A DNA stretch of 64,000 nt from Kosakonia sacchari (GCA_900109485.1 FOAY01000008.1:124001-188000); one strand, 5' to 3'; positions 1 through 10,261 are shown, numbered from the stretch's first letter. A program made the numbers and translations. The notes: a model not told the origin generated them from the sequence alone.

Positions 1-997
1 GATCCTGCACAGCGCCACCCGCCTGTGGACCACGAATCTGAACACACCAGCCGTTATTGATAAAGCTGCGTACCATGTTCGCTGCAAAAGCAAACGAAGC
101 GTTGGTCCACAGATATTTGTTGTGATCCGGGCCTTTCACCTCTTCCACATAGTTGAAGCTGCGAACGGGTACAGTATCCGGGCCATAAGGCAGTCGGCCA
201 AGTACCCGTGGCATCACCAGCCCCAGATAGCGGGAATCATCTGTTTCACGAAAGGATTTCCATTTGATGTATTCGGCACGGTCAAAGTAGTTACCGATAT
301 CTTTAATTGCCGCGACGTCTTCCATCGCCTCCTTGAGGAAGAATTTCGGACCCGCCGAACCGATAAACGGCATATGCGCCGCGGCAGAGACTTTAGCGAT
401 ATTACGCATCAGCGCCACATCCTGCGCCGAAGCATCAAATTCATAGGCAGAAATCAGGGCTGCAATCGGCTCTCCGCCTGGGGTGTCGTACTCATCGATG
501 TAGGTGTGTTTGTACAGTCCGCTCTGGATGATTTCCGGGCTGTCCTCGAAATCCTGTCGCAGGTCTTCTTTGGGCATGTCCAGCAGTTCAATTTTCACGT
601 TCTGGCGAAAATCCGTTTTATCCACCAGTGACTTCACACCACGCCAGAGGCTCTCTGCAGCCTGAAACTCCTCATGGTGCATCACCGCATCCAGCTGGCG
701 GCTAATCTGATAGTCGAGCTCTGCAATATGGTGGTCTATCAGGTTTTTATCGAGCTTTTCAATTTTAGAACCGGCTTTTGTCAGACACTCCAGAAAGACC
801 TGCATTCCGGCGGTCAGACGCTCATCTGCGGTGGCATCAGACATTGCCTGCGCATCCTGCCAGATATCCAGAGCACTCAGTTCAGAAACCGGATTCAGGT
901 TAATTTTTTCAAACAGAGAGGCATAAACTCCACCTGCCGCAGGACGATCCAGAACCACGCTTTCGCCACCAGCAATATTTTCATTTTGTACAGACAT
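1..997 (-). CDS. tssC: Type VI secretion sheath large subunit TssC (VipB/ImpC), partial
   Basis: The reading frame runs off the left edge, leaving the first 332 residues of a protein that is usually about 500 long. TssC pairs with TssB to form the contractile cytoplasmic sheath that drives the T6SS needle. The visible part starts MSVQNENIAGGESVV and includes the segment GEPIAALISAYEFD and the region around FIGSAGPKFF, typical of the EvpB/VipB family. Two in-frame ATGs lie six bases apart (997 and 1003). An AAGGA motif sits six bases before the inner one, so 997 is chosen. It follows tssB by 39 bases on the same strand, the usual tssB-tssC order at the head of a T6SS operon. Confidence 0.93.
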   Translation of the reverse strand, partial: MSVQNENIAGGESVVLDRPAAGGVYASLFEKINLNPVSELSALDIWQDAQAMSDATADERLTAGMQVFLECLTKAGSKIEKLDKNLIDHHIAELDYQISRQLDAVMHHEEFQAAESLWRGVKSLVDKTDFRQNVKIELLDMPKEDLRQDFEDSPEIIQSGLYKHTYIDEYDTPGGEPIAALISAYEFDASAQDVALMRNIAKVSAAAHMPFIGSAGPKFFLKEAMEDVAAIKDIGNYFDRAEYIKWKSFRETDDSRYLGLVMPRVLGRLPYGPDTVPVRSFNYVEEVKGPDHNKYLWTNASFAFAANMVRSFINNGWCVQIRGPQAGGAVQD

Positions 998-1036
998 GAG
1001 CATTCCTTGATTAATCCGTTAAAAATAGTGAGGCGG

Positions 1037-1534
1037 TTAGGGTTGTTCAGGTGACAGCGCGGATAGCTCGCTGCGCAACTCAGCGCTAAGCGCCGGGTCG
1101 AGGAGGATTTTTTCCAGCTCTTTTCGGAAATCCTGGTTATCGACCAGGTTAGCCTTAAGATCGCGAAGGAGATTGCGCATGGCGAGCATGGCCTTAAGCT
1201 GGGGAATTTGGCGGGCCACCTGTTCCGGTGAGAAATCCTTCATGCTTTGAAATGTCAGGCTAATATTGTCTTCACTGCCATCATCGGCGAGCGTATTTTT
1301 AACGGTAAGATTAACTTTTGGGGAATATTCAGAAAGAACACTGTCGAAATTATTTTTGGAAATATTGACTTTACTACGCTCTGATAATGGCGCTGTTTCC
1401 TGTCCATTACTAAAATCACCTGCAACCAATAACTTCAGTGGTAATTCCGTTTTTTTACTCGCCCCACCCGTATGCAGATCAAGCTTTAAATTAATACGTG
1501 CCTTAGGCACTTCGCTCTGGAAGCTGTCAGCCAT
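1037..1534 (-). CDS. tssB: Type VI secretion sheath small subunit TssB (VipA/ImpB)
   Basis: 165 residues, the normal size for the small sheath subunit that interlocks with TssC. Family features are the N-terminal PKARINLKLDLHTGG stretch, LPLKLLVAGDFS, and a C-terminal helix (LKAMLAMRNLLRDLKANL) that binds TssC. The frame is open 15 codons further upstream, but the ATG at 1534 has an AGGGA ribosome-binding site at good spacing and gives the family N-terminus MADSFQSEVP. It appears to be the first gene of the T6SS operon; a good promoter lies about 60 bases upstream. Confidence 0.94.
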   Translation of the reverse strand: MADSFQSEVPKARINLKLDLHTGGASKKTELPLKLLVAGDFSNGQETAPLSERSKVNISKNNFDSVLSEYSPKVNLTVKNTLADDGSEDNISLTFQSMKDFSPEQVARQIPQLKAMLAMRNLLRDLKANLVDNQDFRKELEKILLDPALSAELRSELSALSPEQP

Positions 1535-1592
1535 TTCACTGTCCCTCTGTTTATCGCTGTGCAATTTTATGCACGACATTTCCTGGTTCGCG

Positions 1593-1622
1593 ATAATAGA
1601 ACAATGATCTGCGAAATATCAA
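1593..1622 (-). promoter_or_regulatory. Candidate sigma70 promoter for the tssB operon
   Basis: On the minus strand a TTGATA -35 (1617-1622) and a TATTAT -10 (1593-1598) are separated by 18 bases, pointing at tssB. The leader that follows carries an inverted repeat, GTGCA (1559-1563) and TGCAC (1570-1574), with a six-base gap. No sigma54 element was seen. Confidence 0.5.
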
Positions 1623-2114
1623 ATATACAAATCCTTAAACTATTAAAATTAACTTATTAAGAACTTTCATCCATCAATTAAGAATTGAACAACCCTGATA
1701 AATCAGAAAAACAAACTATCATCACTGTTAAAAATGAATTTTTATAGCGAAAAAACAAAAAAAGATAGAGCATTGTTAAAAATGTGATTTCAAAATGACA
1801 TGAATCAATATTAAGAAAATCAAAATACCCATTTGCGATAATAGGTGTCATTACAGAGCGAAGTAACGGAAAGGGCAATAAAATAGAAGAAGGAATGGAT
1901 AAGGTAAACACGTCGAAAATGCGATTATATGGCAATAATTATTTTAAGGCCGACCTGAAATGCTAAATAAACCCGCAAACAGGCGTTTCCGTTCAACCGC
2001 CAAATTTAACGCACGGCAAAAAGGAGCCATACTGAGGGCTTAATCTCCTACCGAACAGAATGCAGTCAATAATTAACCGCCAAGAAAGAGCACATATTCC
2101 GGCCAGAAACGTCC
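1623..2114. other. AT-rich intergenic stretch, no gene supported
   Basis: About 490 bases between the tssB promoter and the next gene are markedly richer in A and T than the flanks. An 85-codon open frame on the minus strand (1678-1935) has no good start site and no family features. Such AT-rich DNA ahead of a T6SS operon is a plausible H-NS target, which is inference from composition only. Confidence 0.5.
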
Positions 2115-2756
2115 TCATGCACTTTCATTTTCCACGCGCCGATAAACAGGCACGCGCCGTGTTGTTCCGGTCAAATTATCAAAAACGTCCGTTTCCGCGG
2201 TGACTATCTTCAGGCCAGTTTTTCTCAGCCGCTGCACATCGGCGGCGATTCGCTGAATACCAAACCAGAAAAGCCCGTCCAGCGCGGTTACCTGTAATCC
2301 TTCCGTCAGCGCAACTTTGAGACGCTCACGCGGCGCTTTCGTCTCTTTCGCAATCTGTTGATAAGGCGCGGCTGTATTGCCTTCGGCATCAATCCGGCGG
2401 ATGCGCGTTGACAGCCGGTACTGAAATTCATCCGGAATACCGCTCAAATCATTTCTCAGCGTGTAGACGCAACCAAAACGCTTACCGTTGAACAGCACAT
2501 TTTTCTGGCTGATTTGCAGTTCATCACGCAGGCTGGCGATCAGTTGCGGAGCGCGAATAAGCAGCAACCGGAAAGGTAATTCAAAGCTGGTGACATAATC
2601 GACATTCAGCAGCGCGATCCGCAGGCGTTCTTCGGATCCGGCCTGCGTCTGGCGGCACTCTTCTGCCACATCGGCCCATTGCTGCGTCAGGCGCGGCGTT
2701 TCACCCACTTCCGTAAAACTGTACTTTTCTATCTGGTAGTCGATTCTTCCGGTCAC
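2115..2756 (-). CDS. Uncharacterised protein with winged-helix features (HTH_39-like C-terminus)
   Basis: About 213 residues. I do not recognise a named gene. The C-terminal third (ALTEGLQVTALDGLFWFG, IQRIAADVQRLRKTGLKIV, then RRVPVYRR) follows the pattern of HTH_39-type winged helices: a helix after LxxG..T, an LR..G.xI recognition segment, and a wing ending in YRR. An earlier segment, IALLNVDYVTSFELPFRLLL followed by IASLRDEL, has a similar rhythm, so the protein may hold two copies. The frame is open to a GTG at 2777, but the GTG at 2756 has an AGGGA site seven bases upstream and is preferred. It lies 96 bases downstream of hutH on the same strand. DNA binding is inferred, and a link to hutH or the T6SS is untested. 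Confidence 0.55.
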   Translation of the reverse strand: MTGRIDYQIEKYSFTEVGETPRLTQQWADVAEECRQTQAGSEERLRIALLNVDYVTSFELPFRLLLIRAPQLIASLRDELQISQKNVLFNGKRFGCVYTLRNDLSGIPDEFQYRLSTRIRRIDAEGNTAAPYQQIAKETKAPRERLKVALTEGLQVTALDGLFWFGIQRIAADVQRLRKTGLKIVTAETDVFDNLTGTTRRVPVYRRVENESA

Positions 2757-2852
2757 GCTGAATTCCCTGCTGGTCACGTTACAGTATGCTTCACTTTACC
2801 AACCCAGGCGTTTAACCGGAAGTGGGTTAACGAACCGCAATCCGGTGATGCT

Positions 2853-4376
2853 TTATGCCAAAATATCCGGTAGCAGCAGAGCCAGATGGCGCTCCGCCAG
2901 CATTTGCGAGGCCTGCTCGATATCCGGCGCGAAGTAGCGATCTTTATCGTAATGGGACACTCGTTCACGCAGCAGATGGCGCGCCTGCTCAAGTAACGGG
3001 CTGGAGGTTAATCCTTCCCGCATATCCAGCCCCTGACAGGCAGCCAGCCATTCCACGGCAATCACGCCGCGGGTATTAGCCGCCATCTCCCAAAGCCGAC
3101 GACCAGCAGCAGGCGCCATCGAAACGTGATCTTCCTGGTTAGCAGAAGTCGGCAAACTATCGACACTGTGCGGATGCGACAACGCTTTGTTCTCGCTCGC
3201 CAGCGCTGCGGCTGTGACCTGGGCAATCATAAAACCGGAGTTAACACCGCCGTTTTTTACCAGGAAAGGCGGAAGCTGCGACATATGGCTGTCCATCAAC
3301 AGAGCGATACGCCGCTCCGCCAATGAGCCGATTTCAGCGATGGCCAGCGCGATATTATCAGCGGCCATCGCAACTGGTTCCGCGTGGAAGTTACCACCGG
3401 AGATCACCTCATTTTCAGCAGCGAAAACCAGCGGGTTATCAGAAACCGCATTCGCTTCGGTCAGCAACACTTCGGCGGCAAAACGCAACTGCGTCAGACA
3501 CGCTCCCATAACCTGCGGCTGGCAGCGCAATGAGTAAGGATCCTGCACTTTATTGCAGTTGTGATGAGACTGTGAAACCGCGCTGTCATCAGTCAGCACA
3601 TGGCGATAGAGAGCCGCCGCGTCGATCTGCCCGCGCTGGCCGCGTACTTCGTGAATGCGCGCATCGAATGGACGACGTGAACCGAGCGCCGCCTCGGTAG
3701 TCAGCGCACCACAAACCACTGCAGAAGCGAACAGATCTTCGGCCTCAAACAGGCCGCGCAATGCAAACGCTGTCGAGGTTTGCGTCCCGTTGAGCAGCGC
3801 CAGCCCCTCTTTCGCCGCCAGCGTCAGCGGAGCAAGCCCGGCTCTATTCAGTGCTTCGGTTGCAGGCAGCCATTCGCCTTGCCAACGCGCTTTACCTTCG
3901 CCAAGCAGCGTAAGCGACATATGTGCCAACGGCGCTAAATCGCCGGACGCACCGACAGATCCTTTCGCCGGGATCCAGGGATAAACCCCCGCATTTACCA
4001 TCGCCACCAACATCTGGATCACCTGCAAACGAATGCCGGAAAAACCACGTGCCAGGCTGTTGATCTTCAGCACCATAATCAGGCGCACCATCTCATCATC
4101 CAGCGGTTCGCCAACGCCTGCCGCGTGAGAAAGCACCAATGAGCGCTGTAAATTTTCCAGATCGTCGGTGGCAATGCGCGTCTGAGCAAGCAATCCAAAA
4201 CCGGTATTAATACCGTATGCCGTTCGCCCTTCCACCATGATGGCATTGACGCAAGCGACGCTGTCGTTGATGGCGGTAAAGGCGCGCTCATCCAGCGTTA
4301 ACTGGTGCGGTTGGCTATAGATATCACGCAGTTGGGTCAGTGTCAGTTGGCCGGGGATGAGGGTTACATTTTTCAT
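2853..4376 (-). CDS. hutH: Histidine ammonia-lyase
   Basis: 507 residues, within a few residues of the Pseudomonas enzyme. HutH deaminates histidine to trans-urocanate, the first step of histidine degradation. The Ala143-Ser144-Gly145 triad in [11 protein letters not shown] forms the MIO prosthetic group. Other family blocks are [10 protein letters not shown] (54-63), [16 protein letters not shown] and the C-terminal [20 protein letters not shown]. The ATG at 4376 is the family start; a TTG three codons upstream is also open. E. coli K-12 lacks hut genes whereas Klebsiella and relatives have them. Here no hutU, hutG, hutI or hutC lies within the window, and the downstream neighbour is an unknown protein. 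A HutC-type operator sits just upstream. Confidence 0.96.
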   Translation of the reverse strand: MKNVTLIPGQLTLTQLRDIYSQPHQLTLDERAFTAINDSVACVNAIMVEGRTAYGINTGFGLLAQTRIATDDLENLQRSLVLSHAAGVGEPLDDEMVRLIMVLKINSLARGFSGIRLQVIQMLVAMVNAGVYPWIPAKGSVGASGDLAPLAHMSLTLLGEGKARWQGEWLPATEALNRAGLAPLTLAAKEGLALLNGTQTSTAFALRGLFEAEDLFASAVVCGALTTEAALGSRRPFDARIHEVRGQRGQIDAAALYRHVLTDDSAVSQSHHNCNKVQDPYSLRCQPQVMGACLTQLRFAAEVLLTEANAVSDNPLVFAAENEVISGGNFHAEPVAMAADNIALAIAEIGSLAERRIALLMDSHMSQLPPFLVKNGGVNSGFMIAQVTAAALASENKALSHPHSVDSLPTSANQEDHVSMAPAAGRRLWEMAANTRGVIAVEWLAACQGLDMREGLTSSPLLEQARHLLRERVSHYDKDRYFAPDIEQASQMLAERHLALLLPDILA

Positions 4377-4418
4377 TGTCAGCAAAGTCTCTGCAGTGAG
4401 GATATAAATACATATACT

Positions 4419-4428
4419 TGTCTATACA
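4419..4428 (-). promoter_or_regulatory. HutC-type operator upstream of hutH
   Basis: The 10-base palindrome TGTCTATACA (TGT-N4-ACA) lies about 45 bases before the hutH start, within the wider ACTTGTCTATACATA. GntR-family HutC repressors bind CTTGTATATACAAG-like sites, relieved by urocanate. The match is by eye. Confidence 0.5.
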
Positions 4429-4430
4429 TA

Positions 4431-4746
4431 TCCACGCAAGCCAGCTTTTAACAAGAAAGATACAGTTTTGTTATATTGCGCCTGCAATCACGGTTTTACG
4501 CAATACTTAGTGAGATGCCGCTCGCCCAGCCATACGATTTAAGACCCTATTCTTAATCCTGACATAAGTATGCATTATGCCGTCAGTGTGTAAAACGTGA
4601 CCACCATCAAAAAATAAGTCTTAGAATTCAAGTGGAAATGAACCGTTTCAGCTTAACGTTTTTTGCGTCGCTCAAAGGCTATTTATTTAGCAACGAAAGT
4701 ATTGTGTCGCCAAAGCCCGACACATTGTAAGTCACTAAAATTTCAT
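4431..4746. other. Intergenic stretch between hutH control region and ypdK
   Basis: About 315 bases with no supported gene. A small inverted repeat, TGTCG and CGACA, lies near 4708-4722. No tRNA, known small RNA or convincing open frame was seen. Confidence 0.4.
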
Positions 4747-4768
4747 AAAAAAAAGCCTCTTGTAAGGC
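4747..4768 (-). terminator. Weak terminator-like hairpin with a run of eight T, minus strand
   Basis: Read on the minus strand, a short GCCT...AGGC stem is followed by eight T residues (A4747-4754 on the plus strand). No minus-strand gene ends here, so either a small transcript starts between here and ypdK, or the match is fortuitous. Confidence 0.3.
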
Positions 4769-4946
4769 CAAAAAATTAAGCGTACATTAGCCCCCGTTGG
4801 TGAGGAATTCACCCGAAATTCTGAGATGGAGCTGTGGCCAGAATGGAGATAATTCTCAATTTGGTTTTGGCGTAGTTTCACCTCTCTATACTCAGTCCTT
4901 GTTAAGGTCATTAAGTGCATACTCAAACGTATGCGGAGCGATGAAC

Positions 4947-5018
4947 GTGAAATATTTCTTTATGGGCATTTCTGTGATGGTCATTGTGTGGGCCGGCACC
5001 TTCGCCCTGATGATCTGA
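4947..5018 (+). CDS. ypdK: Membrane microprotein YpdK
   Basis: A 23-residue protein, VKYFFMGISVMVIVWAGTFA followed by LMI, differing from recalled E. coli YpdK at only one internal position besides the GTG start. It is one hydrophobic helix, as expected for a small single-pass inner-membrane protein of unknown function. The GTG at 4947 gives the E. coli length and has a GGAG motif (4935-4938) eight bases upstream. An in-frame ATG at 4941 would be too close to that site. The neighbour alaC is the same as in E. coli. Confidence 0.88.
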   Translation: MKYFFMGISVMVIVWAGTFALMI

Positions 5019-5045
5019 CCTGAGCTATTGATGCGGAAAAAAACA

Positions 5046-5066
5046 GGAGCCTCGCGGCTCCTTTTT
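5046..5066. terminator. Bidirectional terminator between ypdK and alaC
   Basis: Perfect GGAGCC (5046-5051) / GGCTCC (5056-5061) stem with a TCGC loop, T5 on the plus strand, and an A-rich flank that gives a T-rich tail on the minus strand. It serves both converging genes. Confidence 0.9.
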
Positions 5067-5067
5067 G

Positions 5068-6309
5068 TTAGGGTTCAATATCTTCTGTTGCGCTTTTTTG
5101 CGCCACTGGCAGTAGCCCGTCGTTGCGGAACATCGTCTTAATGCCGCGTACCGCCTGACGAATACGATCGCGGTTTTCTATCAAGGCAAAACGGACATGG
5201 GTATCGCCGTAATCACCAAAGCCAATGCCCGGAGAGACGCACACTTTGGCGTCTTGCAGCAATTTTTTGGCAAACTCCAGTGAGCCCATCGCCGCATACG
5301 GTTCCGGAATTTTCGCCCATACGTACATTGACGCTTTCGGCATTTCGACCATCCAGCCCGCTTCATGCAGCCCTTTCACCAGCACGTCGCGGCGGCGCTT
5401 ATACTGCGCGGCAATATCGCGTACGCACTGCTGATCCCCTTCCAGCGCAGCAATTGCGGCGACCTGCAATGGCGTAAACGTGCCGTAGTCATGGTAACTT
5501 TTAATGCGCGCCAGCGCGTTCACCAGCACCGGGTTACCGACCATAAATCCAATGCGCCAGCCGGCCATATTGTAGCTTTTCGAGAGGGTGAAAAACTCCA
5601 CCGCAACGTCGCGCGCACCCGGCACCTGCATAATCGACGGCGCTTTCCAGCCATCATAAACGATATCGGCATACGCCAGATCGTGAACCACCAGCACGTC
5701 GTAACGTTTAGCCAGCGCGACCACTTTCTCAAAGAATTCCAGCTCCACGCATTGTGCCGTTGGGTTAGACGGGAAACCCAGAATCATCATCTTTGGTTTC
5801 GGGTAACTTTCACGGATCGCGCGTTCGAGCTCGTTGAAAAAATCCACGCCTTCAACCAACGGCACAGAACGAACCTGCGCACCGGCAATCACCGCGCCAT
5901 AAATGTGGATCGGATAACTTGGGTTCGGCACCAGGACGGTATCACCGTGATCCAGTGTCGCCAGCATCAGATGCGCCAGCCCCTCTTTCGAACCGATGGT
6001 CACAATGGCCTCAGTTTCCGGATCGATCTCGACCTGATAGCGATCCTGATACCAGCGGGAAATTGCCCGACGCAGCCGAGGAATGCCGCGCGAAGTGGAA
6101 TAACCGTGCGTATCCGGACGCTGGGCAACCGTGCAAAGTTTCTCAACAATATGCGGTGGTGTTGCGCCGTCCGGGTTGCCCATACTGAAATCGATAATAT
6201 CTTCACCGCGACGACGCGCAGCCATTTTCAGTTCAGCGGTGATATTAAAAACATAAGGGGGGAGACGATCGATACGCGTAAAACGACGTTCAGGACTGAA
6301 GTCAGCCAT
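5068..6309 (-). CDS. alaC: Alanine transaminase AlaC (glutamate-pyruvate aminotransferase)
   Basis: 413 residues, one more than recalled for the E. coli enzyme. This PLP-dependent class I aminotransferase transfers the amino group from glutamate to pyruvate and is one of the main alanine-synthesising enzymes. Visible features are the PLP-linking lysine in [10 protein letters not shown] (Lys244), FPSNPTAQ with the cofactor-contacting asparagine (182), [14 protein letters not shown], and [12 protein letters not shown]. The gene ends directly at a bidirectional terminator and is divergent from ypdA, as in E. coli. Confidence 0.96.
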   Translation of the reverse strand: MADFSPERRFTRIDRLPPYVFNITAELKMAARRRGEDIIDFSMGNPDGATPPHIVEKLCTVAQRPDTHGYSTSRGIPRLRRAISRWYQDRYQVEIDPETEAIVTIGSKEGLAHLMLATLDHGDTVLVPNPSYPIHIYGAVIAGAQVRSVPLVEGVDFFNELERAIRESYPKPKMMILGFPSNPTAQCVELEFFEKVVALAKRYDVLVVHDLAYADIVYDGWKAPSIMQVPGARDVAVEFFTLSKSYNMAGWRIGFMVGNPVLVNALARIKSYHDYGTFTPLQVAAIAALEGDQQCVRDIAAQYKRRRDVLVKGLHEAGWMVEMPKASMYVWAKIPEPYAAMGSLEFAKKLLQDAKVCVSPGIGFGDYGDTHVRFALIENRDRIRQAVRGIKTMFRNDGLLPVAQKSATEDIEP

Positions 6310-6697
6310 AGATTCCTCGGAGTAACGTTAGCGCCCGGACCGTCCGAGCGACGTCGCTGTCAACACAGCGTGCTTAAAACATAGCCTGAAAAATTTCCTG
6401 CTGTCGAGAGAAAAAACGAAAAATAACAGGCAGGTCTAAAAGGGGAACATTGATTTAGGTTAGGGAGATCAATCCTATCCTCTTATCGCTAAATTGAGCG
6501 CTAAATTTAACAATATGATATCAATATAATTACTTTTATTTTTCAGTATGTTCCGCCTTTCGCCGCCCTTCTTTGAGCATCTTTTAATCCCCTTTTGGAA
6601 ATATGGTTTTTCCTCATTGATCTAATGAATGTGGTGACTGGTCATCTGCGACCGGGTTCCTTATCATAGCTTTTTGATGTCATTCACCGAGTCCCCC
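6310..6697. other. Divergent alaC / ypdA control region
   Basis: A 388-base divergent intergenic stretch. Next to alaC are two short perfect hairpins, CGGAC/GTCCG and the palindrome AGCGACGTCGCT (about 6347-6358), which would lie in the alaC leader. The ypdA side is AT-rich. No small RNA or protein-coding gene was recognised. Confidence 0.5.
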
Positions 6698-8380
6698 GTG
6701 CACGAAATATTCGATATGTTATTGGCAGTTTTCGATCGCGCGGCGTTGATGCTGATCTGCCTGTTCTTTTTGATCCGCATGCGCCTGTTTCGCGAACTAC
6801 TGCATAAAACCGCCCACACGCCAAAAGAATTGCTTGCGGTTACCGCGATCTTCTCCATGTTCGCCCTGTTCAGCACCTGGTCCGGCGTGCCGGTTGAAGG
6901 TTCGCTGGTTAACGTGCGTATTATTGCCGTTATGGCCGGTGGGATTTTGTTTGGCCCGTGGGTCGGCATCATTACCGGCGTCATCGCCGGGGTTCACCGC
7001 TATCTGATCGACATTGGTGGCGTTACCGCAGTTCCATGCTTTATCACCAGTATTATTGCCGGGATTTTTTCGGGAATGATTAACCGAAAAGTTCCCAAAG
7101 CGCAGCACTGGCGCGTGGGGATCATTGGCGGGATGATTTGCGAAAGCCTGACCATGATTTTGGTAGTCGTCTGGGCGCCAACCACCGCGCTGGGGCTGGA
7201 TATTGTCTCCAAAATCGGTGTGCCGATGATCCTCGGCAGCGTTTGTATCGGCTTTATCGTGCTGCTGGTGCAAAGTGTCGAAGGGGAAAAAGAGGCTATC
7301 GCGGGTCGCCAGGCAAAACTGGCGCTGGATATTGCGAATAAAACATTGCCGTTATTCCGTAACGTCAATAGCGACTCGCTGCGTCAGATATGCGATATCA
7401 TTCGTCGCGATATAAAAGCCGATGCCGTGGCCATCACCAATACCGATCATGTGCTGGCGTACGTTGGTGTCGGCGAAAATAACTATCGCGACAGCGACGA
7501 TATTCTCAGCCCGACCACGCATCAGTCGATCAGTACAGGCGAAATTATCATTAAAAACAATGATGAAGCCCACCGCACGCCTGAAATTCACTCCATGCTG
7601 GTGATCCCGCTGCGGGAGCAGAGTGTGGTCACCGGCACGTTGAAGATCTACTACTGTCATGCGCACCAGATCACCTCATCTTTGCAGGAGATGGCGGTCG
7701 GGTTATCGCAAATTATCTCGACCCAACTGGAAGTTTCCCGCGCTGAGCAACTGCGTGAAATGGCAAACAAGGCCGAACTGCGCGCGCTGCAAAGCAAAAT
7801 CAATCCGCACTTCCTGTTTAATGCCCTGAACGCCATTTCTTCCTCTATTCGTCTCAACCCGGATACCGCCCGGCAATTGATTTTCAATTTATCGCGTTAT
7901 CTGCGCTATAACATTGAATTAAAAGACGATGAGCAGATCGACATCAAGAAAGAGCTGTATCAAATTAAAGATTACATTGCGATTGAACAGGCGCGTTTTG
8001 GCGACAAATTGACCGTCATTTATGACATTGATGAAGAGGTCAGTTGTGTGATCCCCAGTCTGCTGATCCAGCCGCTGGTAGAAAATGCCATTGTGCACGG
8101 CATTCAGCCCTGTAAAGGCAAAGGCGTGGTAACGATAAGTGTGGAAGAGTGCGGCAACCGCGTACGTATCGCGGTACGTGACACCGGCAACGGCATCGCA
8201 CCGGAGATGATTGCCCGCGTTCAGGCTGATGAAATGCCGGGCAATAAGATTGGCCTGCTTAACGTTCACCAGCGCGTAAAATTGCTCTATGGCGAAGGAT
8301 TACATATTCGCCGCCTGACGCCGGGAACCGAGATCGCCTTTTATGTTCCGCGCTCGCCGTCCGCCACATTGTTGCCCTAA
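6698..8380 (+). CDS. ypdA: Pyruvate-sensing histidine kinase YpdA (PyrS)
   Basis: 560 residues of the LytS type. In E. coli YpdA senses external pyruvate and signals to YpdB. The N-terminal third holds the multi-helix 5TM-LYT sensor domain (from [14 protein letters not shown] to about residue 185, with [14 protein letters not shown]). A GAF-like domain follows, then the kinase with the phospho-acceptor histidine in [11 protein letters not shown], and an ATPase domain with the N-box [11 protein letters not shown] and DTGNGIAP. The GTG at 6698 matches the E. coli N-terminus (HEIF...); an ATG at 6677 would add seven residues. It precedes ypdB by 12 bases in one operon. Confidence 0.95.
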   Translation: MHEIFDMLLAVFDRAALMLICLFFLIRMRLFRELLHKTAHTPKELLAVTAIFSMFALFSTWSGVPVEGSLVNVRIIAVMAGGILFGPWVGIITGVIAGVHRYLIDIGGVTAVPCFITSIIAGIFSGMINRKVPKAQHWRVGIIGGMICESLTMILVVVWAPTTALGLDIVSKIGVPMILGSVCIGFIVLLVQSVEGEKEAIAGRQAKLALDIANKTLPLFRNVNSDSLRQICDIIRRDIKADAVAITNTDHVLAYVGVGENNYRDSDDILSPTTHQSISTGEIIIKNNDEAHRTPEIHSMLVIPLREQSVVTGTLKIYYCHAHQITSSLQEMAVGLSQIISTQLEVSRAEQLREMANKAELRALQSKINPHFLFNALNAISSSIRLNPDTARQLIFNLSRYLRYNIELKDDEQIDIKKELYQIKDYIAIEQARFGDKLTVIYDIDEEVSCVIPSLLIQPLVENAIVHGIQPCKGKGVVTISVEECGNRVRIAVRDTGNGIAPEMIARVQADEMPGNKIGLLNVHQRVKLLYGEGLHIRRLTPGTEIAFYVPRSPSATLLP

Positions 8381-8392
8381 CAGGAGAAGCCG

Positions 8393-9121
8393 ATGAAGAT
8401 CATCATTGTTGAAGATGAATTCCTGGCGCAACAGGAGTTGAGCTGGCTGATAAAAGAGCACAGCCAGATGGAGATCGTCGGTACCTTTGACGATGGACTC
8501 GATGTGCTGAAATATTTACAGCACAACAAGGTTGATGCCATTTTTCTGGATATCAATATTCCGTCGCTGGATGGCGTATTGCTGGCGCAAAACATCAGCC
8601 AGTTCGCACATAAACCCTTTATTGTGTTTATTACTGCCTGGAAAGAGCATGCGGTCGAGGCCTTCGAACTGGAAGCGTTTGACTACATTCTGAAGCCGTA
8701 CCAGGAGTCGCGAATTATCAGCATGTTGCGGAAGCTGGAAGCGGCCTGGCAGCAACAATCGGGTACCACCAGCAGCCCGCAATCACGGGAAAACGCCACC
8801 ATTAATCTGGTGAAAGACGAACGCATTATCGTTACCAGCATTAACGATATTTATTATGCGGAAGCGCATGAGAAGATGACCTTCGTCTATACGAAGCGGG
8901 AATCATATGTGATGCCGATGAATATCACCGAGTTTTGCAGCAAGCTGCCAATGGCGCATTTCTTTCGCTGCCACCGCTCGTACTGCGTGAATCTGGATAA
9001 AATTCGCGAGATCGAACCGTGGTTCAACAACACGTATATCTTGCGGCTGCGGGACCTGGATTTTCAGGTGCCCGTCAGCCGCAGCAAAGTTAAAGAATTC
9101 AGGCAGCTAATGAATCTTTAA
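8393..9121 (+). CDS. ypdB: Response regulator YpdB (PyrR), LytTR family
   Basis: 242 residues: an N-terminal receiver domain ([10 protein letters not shown], phospho-acceptor aspartate in [11 protein letters not shown], lysine in DYILKPYQ) and a C-terminal LytTR DNA-binding domain ([15 protein letters not shown] ... [12 protein letters not shown]). In E. coli, phosphorylated YpdB activates the transporter gene yhjX. The start has an AGGAGAAG site. The TAA stop overlaps the glk stop by four bases (TTAA). In E. coli ypdC and the fry genes lie between ypdB and glk; they are absent here. Confidence 0.95.
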   Translation: MKIIIVEDEFLAQQELSWLIKEHSQMEIVGTFDDGLDVLKYLQHNKVDAIFLDINIPSLDGVLLAQNISQFAHKPFIVFITAWKEHAVEAFELEAFDYILKPYQESRIISMLRKLEAAWQQQSGTTSSPQSRENATINLVKDERIIVTSINDIYYAEAHEKMTFVYTKRESYVMPMNITEFCSKLPMAHFFRCHRSYCVNLDKIREIEPWFNNTYILRLRDLDFQVPVSRSKVKEFRQLMNL

Positions 9122-10083
9122 AGGAAATGCCCCAGCGTCTGGCGCAGATGTGCGCCAGAGCCGAGCAGCCCGGGGTTATCGTGCACAATCAGATAGACCG
9201 GAATGTCCTGCACATAGGATTTGAAGCGCCCTTTATCTTCAAAGCCGCCACGGAAACCGGAGGCGGTAAAAAAATCGAGGAAGCGCGGCACGATCCCGCC
9301 CGCGATATACACCCCGCCGAACGTACCAAGATTCAGCGCCAGGTTACCGCCAAAACGCCCCATAATGACGCAGAACAGCGACAGTGCGCGGCGGCAATCA
9401 ATGCAACTGTCCGCCAGCGCCCGTTCGGTAACATCTTTGGGTTGCAGATTCTCCGGTAAACGACCGTCAGATTTCACAATCGCCCGGTAGAGATTGACCA
9501 GCCCAGGACCAGAGAGCACACGTTCAGCGGAGACATGGCCGATTTCCGCGCGCAGTTCTTCGAGGATAATCCCCTCTTCTTCACTGTTCGGTGCGAAATC
9601 GACGTGACCGCCTTCGCCCGGCAGGCTCACCCAGCGTTTATCAACATGCACCAGATGCGCAACGCCAAGACCCGTGCCCGCACCGTAGACAGCGATCGGT
9701 TTGCCTTCTACCGCCTCACCGCCGCCAAACTGGATCAGGTGATCTTTTTTCAGCATCGGGATCGCCATTGATACGGCGGTAAAATCATTGATAATTTCCA
9801 GATGCGCAAAGCCGAGGTTTTTCTTCATTTCCGCAATCGAGAAAGCCCAGGTGTGATTCGTCATCGCCACCCAGTCGCCGGTAATCGGACAGGCAATCGC
9901 GATGCAGCCGTCTTCCACGCTGACGTCATGTTCATCAAGATAAACGCGCACTACAGCTTCCAGGCTGGGATAATCGAGGCCGGAATAGGTTTTGGCCCGG
10001 GAGATATCACCACTGTCGACATCGCACAACGCTAAGCGCGCGTTGGTACCGCCCACGTCTCCCACTAAAGCATACTTTGTCAT
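9118..10083 (-). CDS. glk: Glucokinase
   Basis: 321 residues, the E. coli length. Phosphorylates free cytoplasmic glucose with ATP to glucose-6-phosphate. The N-terminal [14 protein letters not shown] forms the phosphate-binding loop; [11 protein letters not shown], the [11 protein letters not shown] block and [11 protein letters not shown] are typical of the bacterial glucokinase family. It converges on ypdB with a four-base overlap of stop codons and is divergent from yfeO. No clear Cra site was found upstream. Confidence 0.97.
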   Translation of the reverse strand: MTKYALVGDVGGTNARLALCDVDSGDISRAKTYSGLDYPSLEAVVRVYLDEHDVSVEDGCIAIACPITGDWVAMTNHTWAFSIAEMKKNLGFAHLEIINDFTAVSMAIPMLKKDHLIQFGGGEAVEGKPIAVYGAGTGLGVAHLVHVDKRWVSLPGEGGHVDFAPNSEEEGIILEELRAEIGHVSAERVLSGPGLVNLYRAIVKSDGRLPENLQPKDVTERALADSCIDCRRALSLFCVIMGRFGGNLALNLGTFGGVYIAGGIVPRFLDFFTASGFRGGFEDKGRFKSYVQDIPVYLIVHDNPGLLGSGAHLRQTLGHFL

Positions 10084-10261
10084 TCTTTTACGGCTCCGCT
10101 AAAGTCAGAATAAATCTTTGGCACACTGTAAATTCAAGGCGCTTTAACAACAACGACCATAACACGAGTGCCCCAGGATAATCGATCTACGTCACAGATT
10201 AACCCCCGGGCTGCCGCCAGATTGTTCAGCGTCACCCCGACGTTTTTACAAGGACCTATGT

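Noticed and set aside
122-1054. Plus-strand open frames opposite tssC
   Set aside because: They lie antisense to a strongly recognisable T6SS sheath gene and show no family features.
1678-1935. 85-codon minus-strand frame upstream of tssB
   Set aside because: No ribosome site, AT-rich and low-complexity composition, and no recognisable domain.
4735-4926. 63-codon minus-strand frame before ypdK
   Set aside because: Spans the terminator-like hairpin, has no ribosome site and no relatives I recognise.
5365-6384. 339-codon plus-strand frame
   Set aside because: Fully antisense to alaC; its length follows from codon bias on the real strand.
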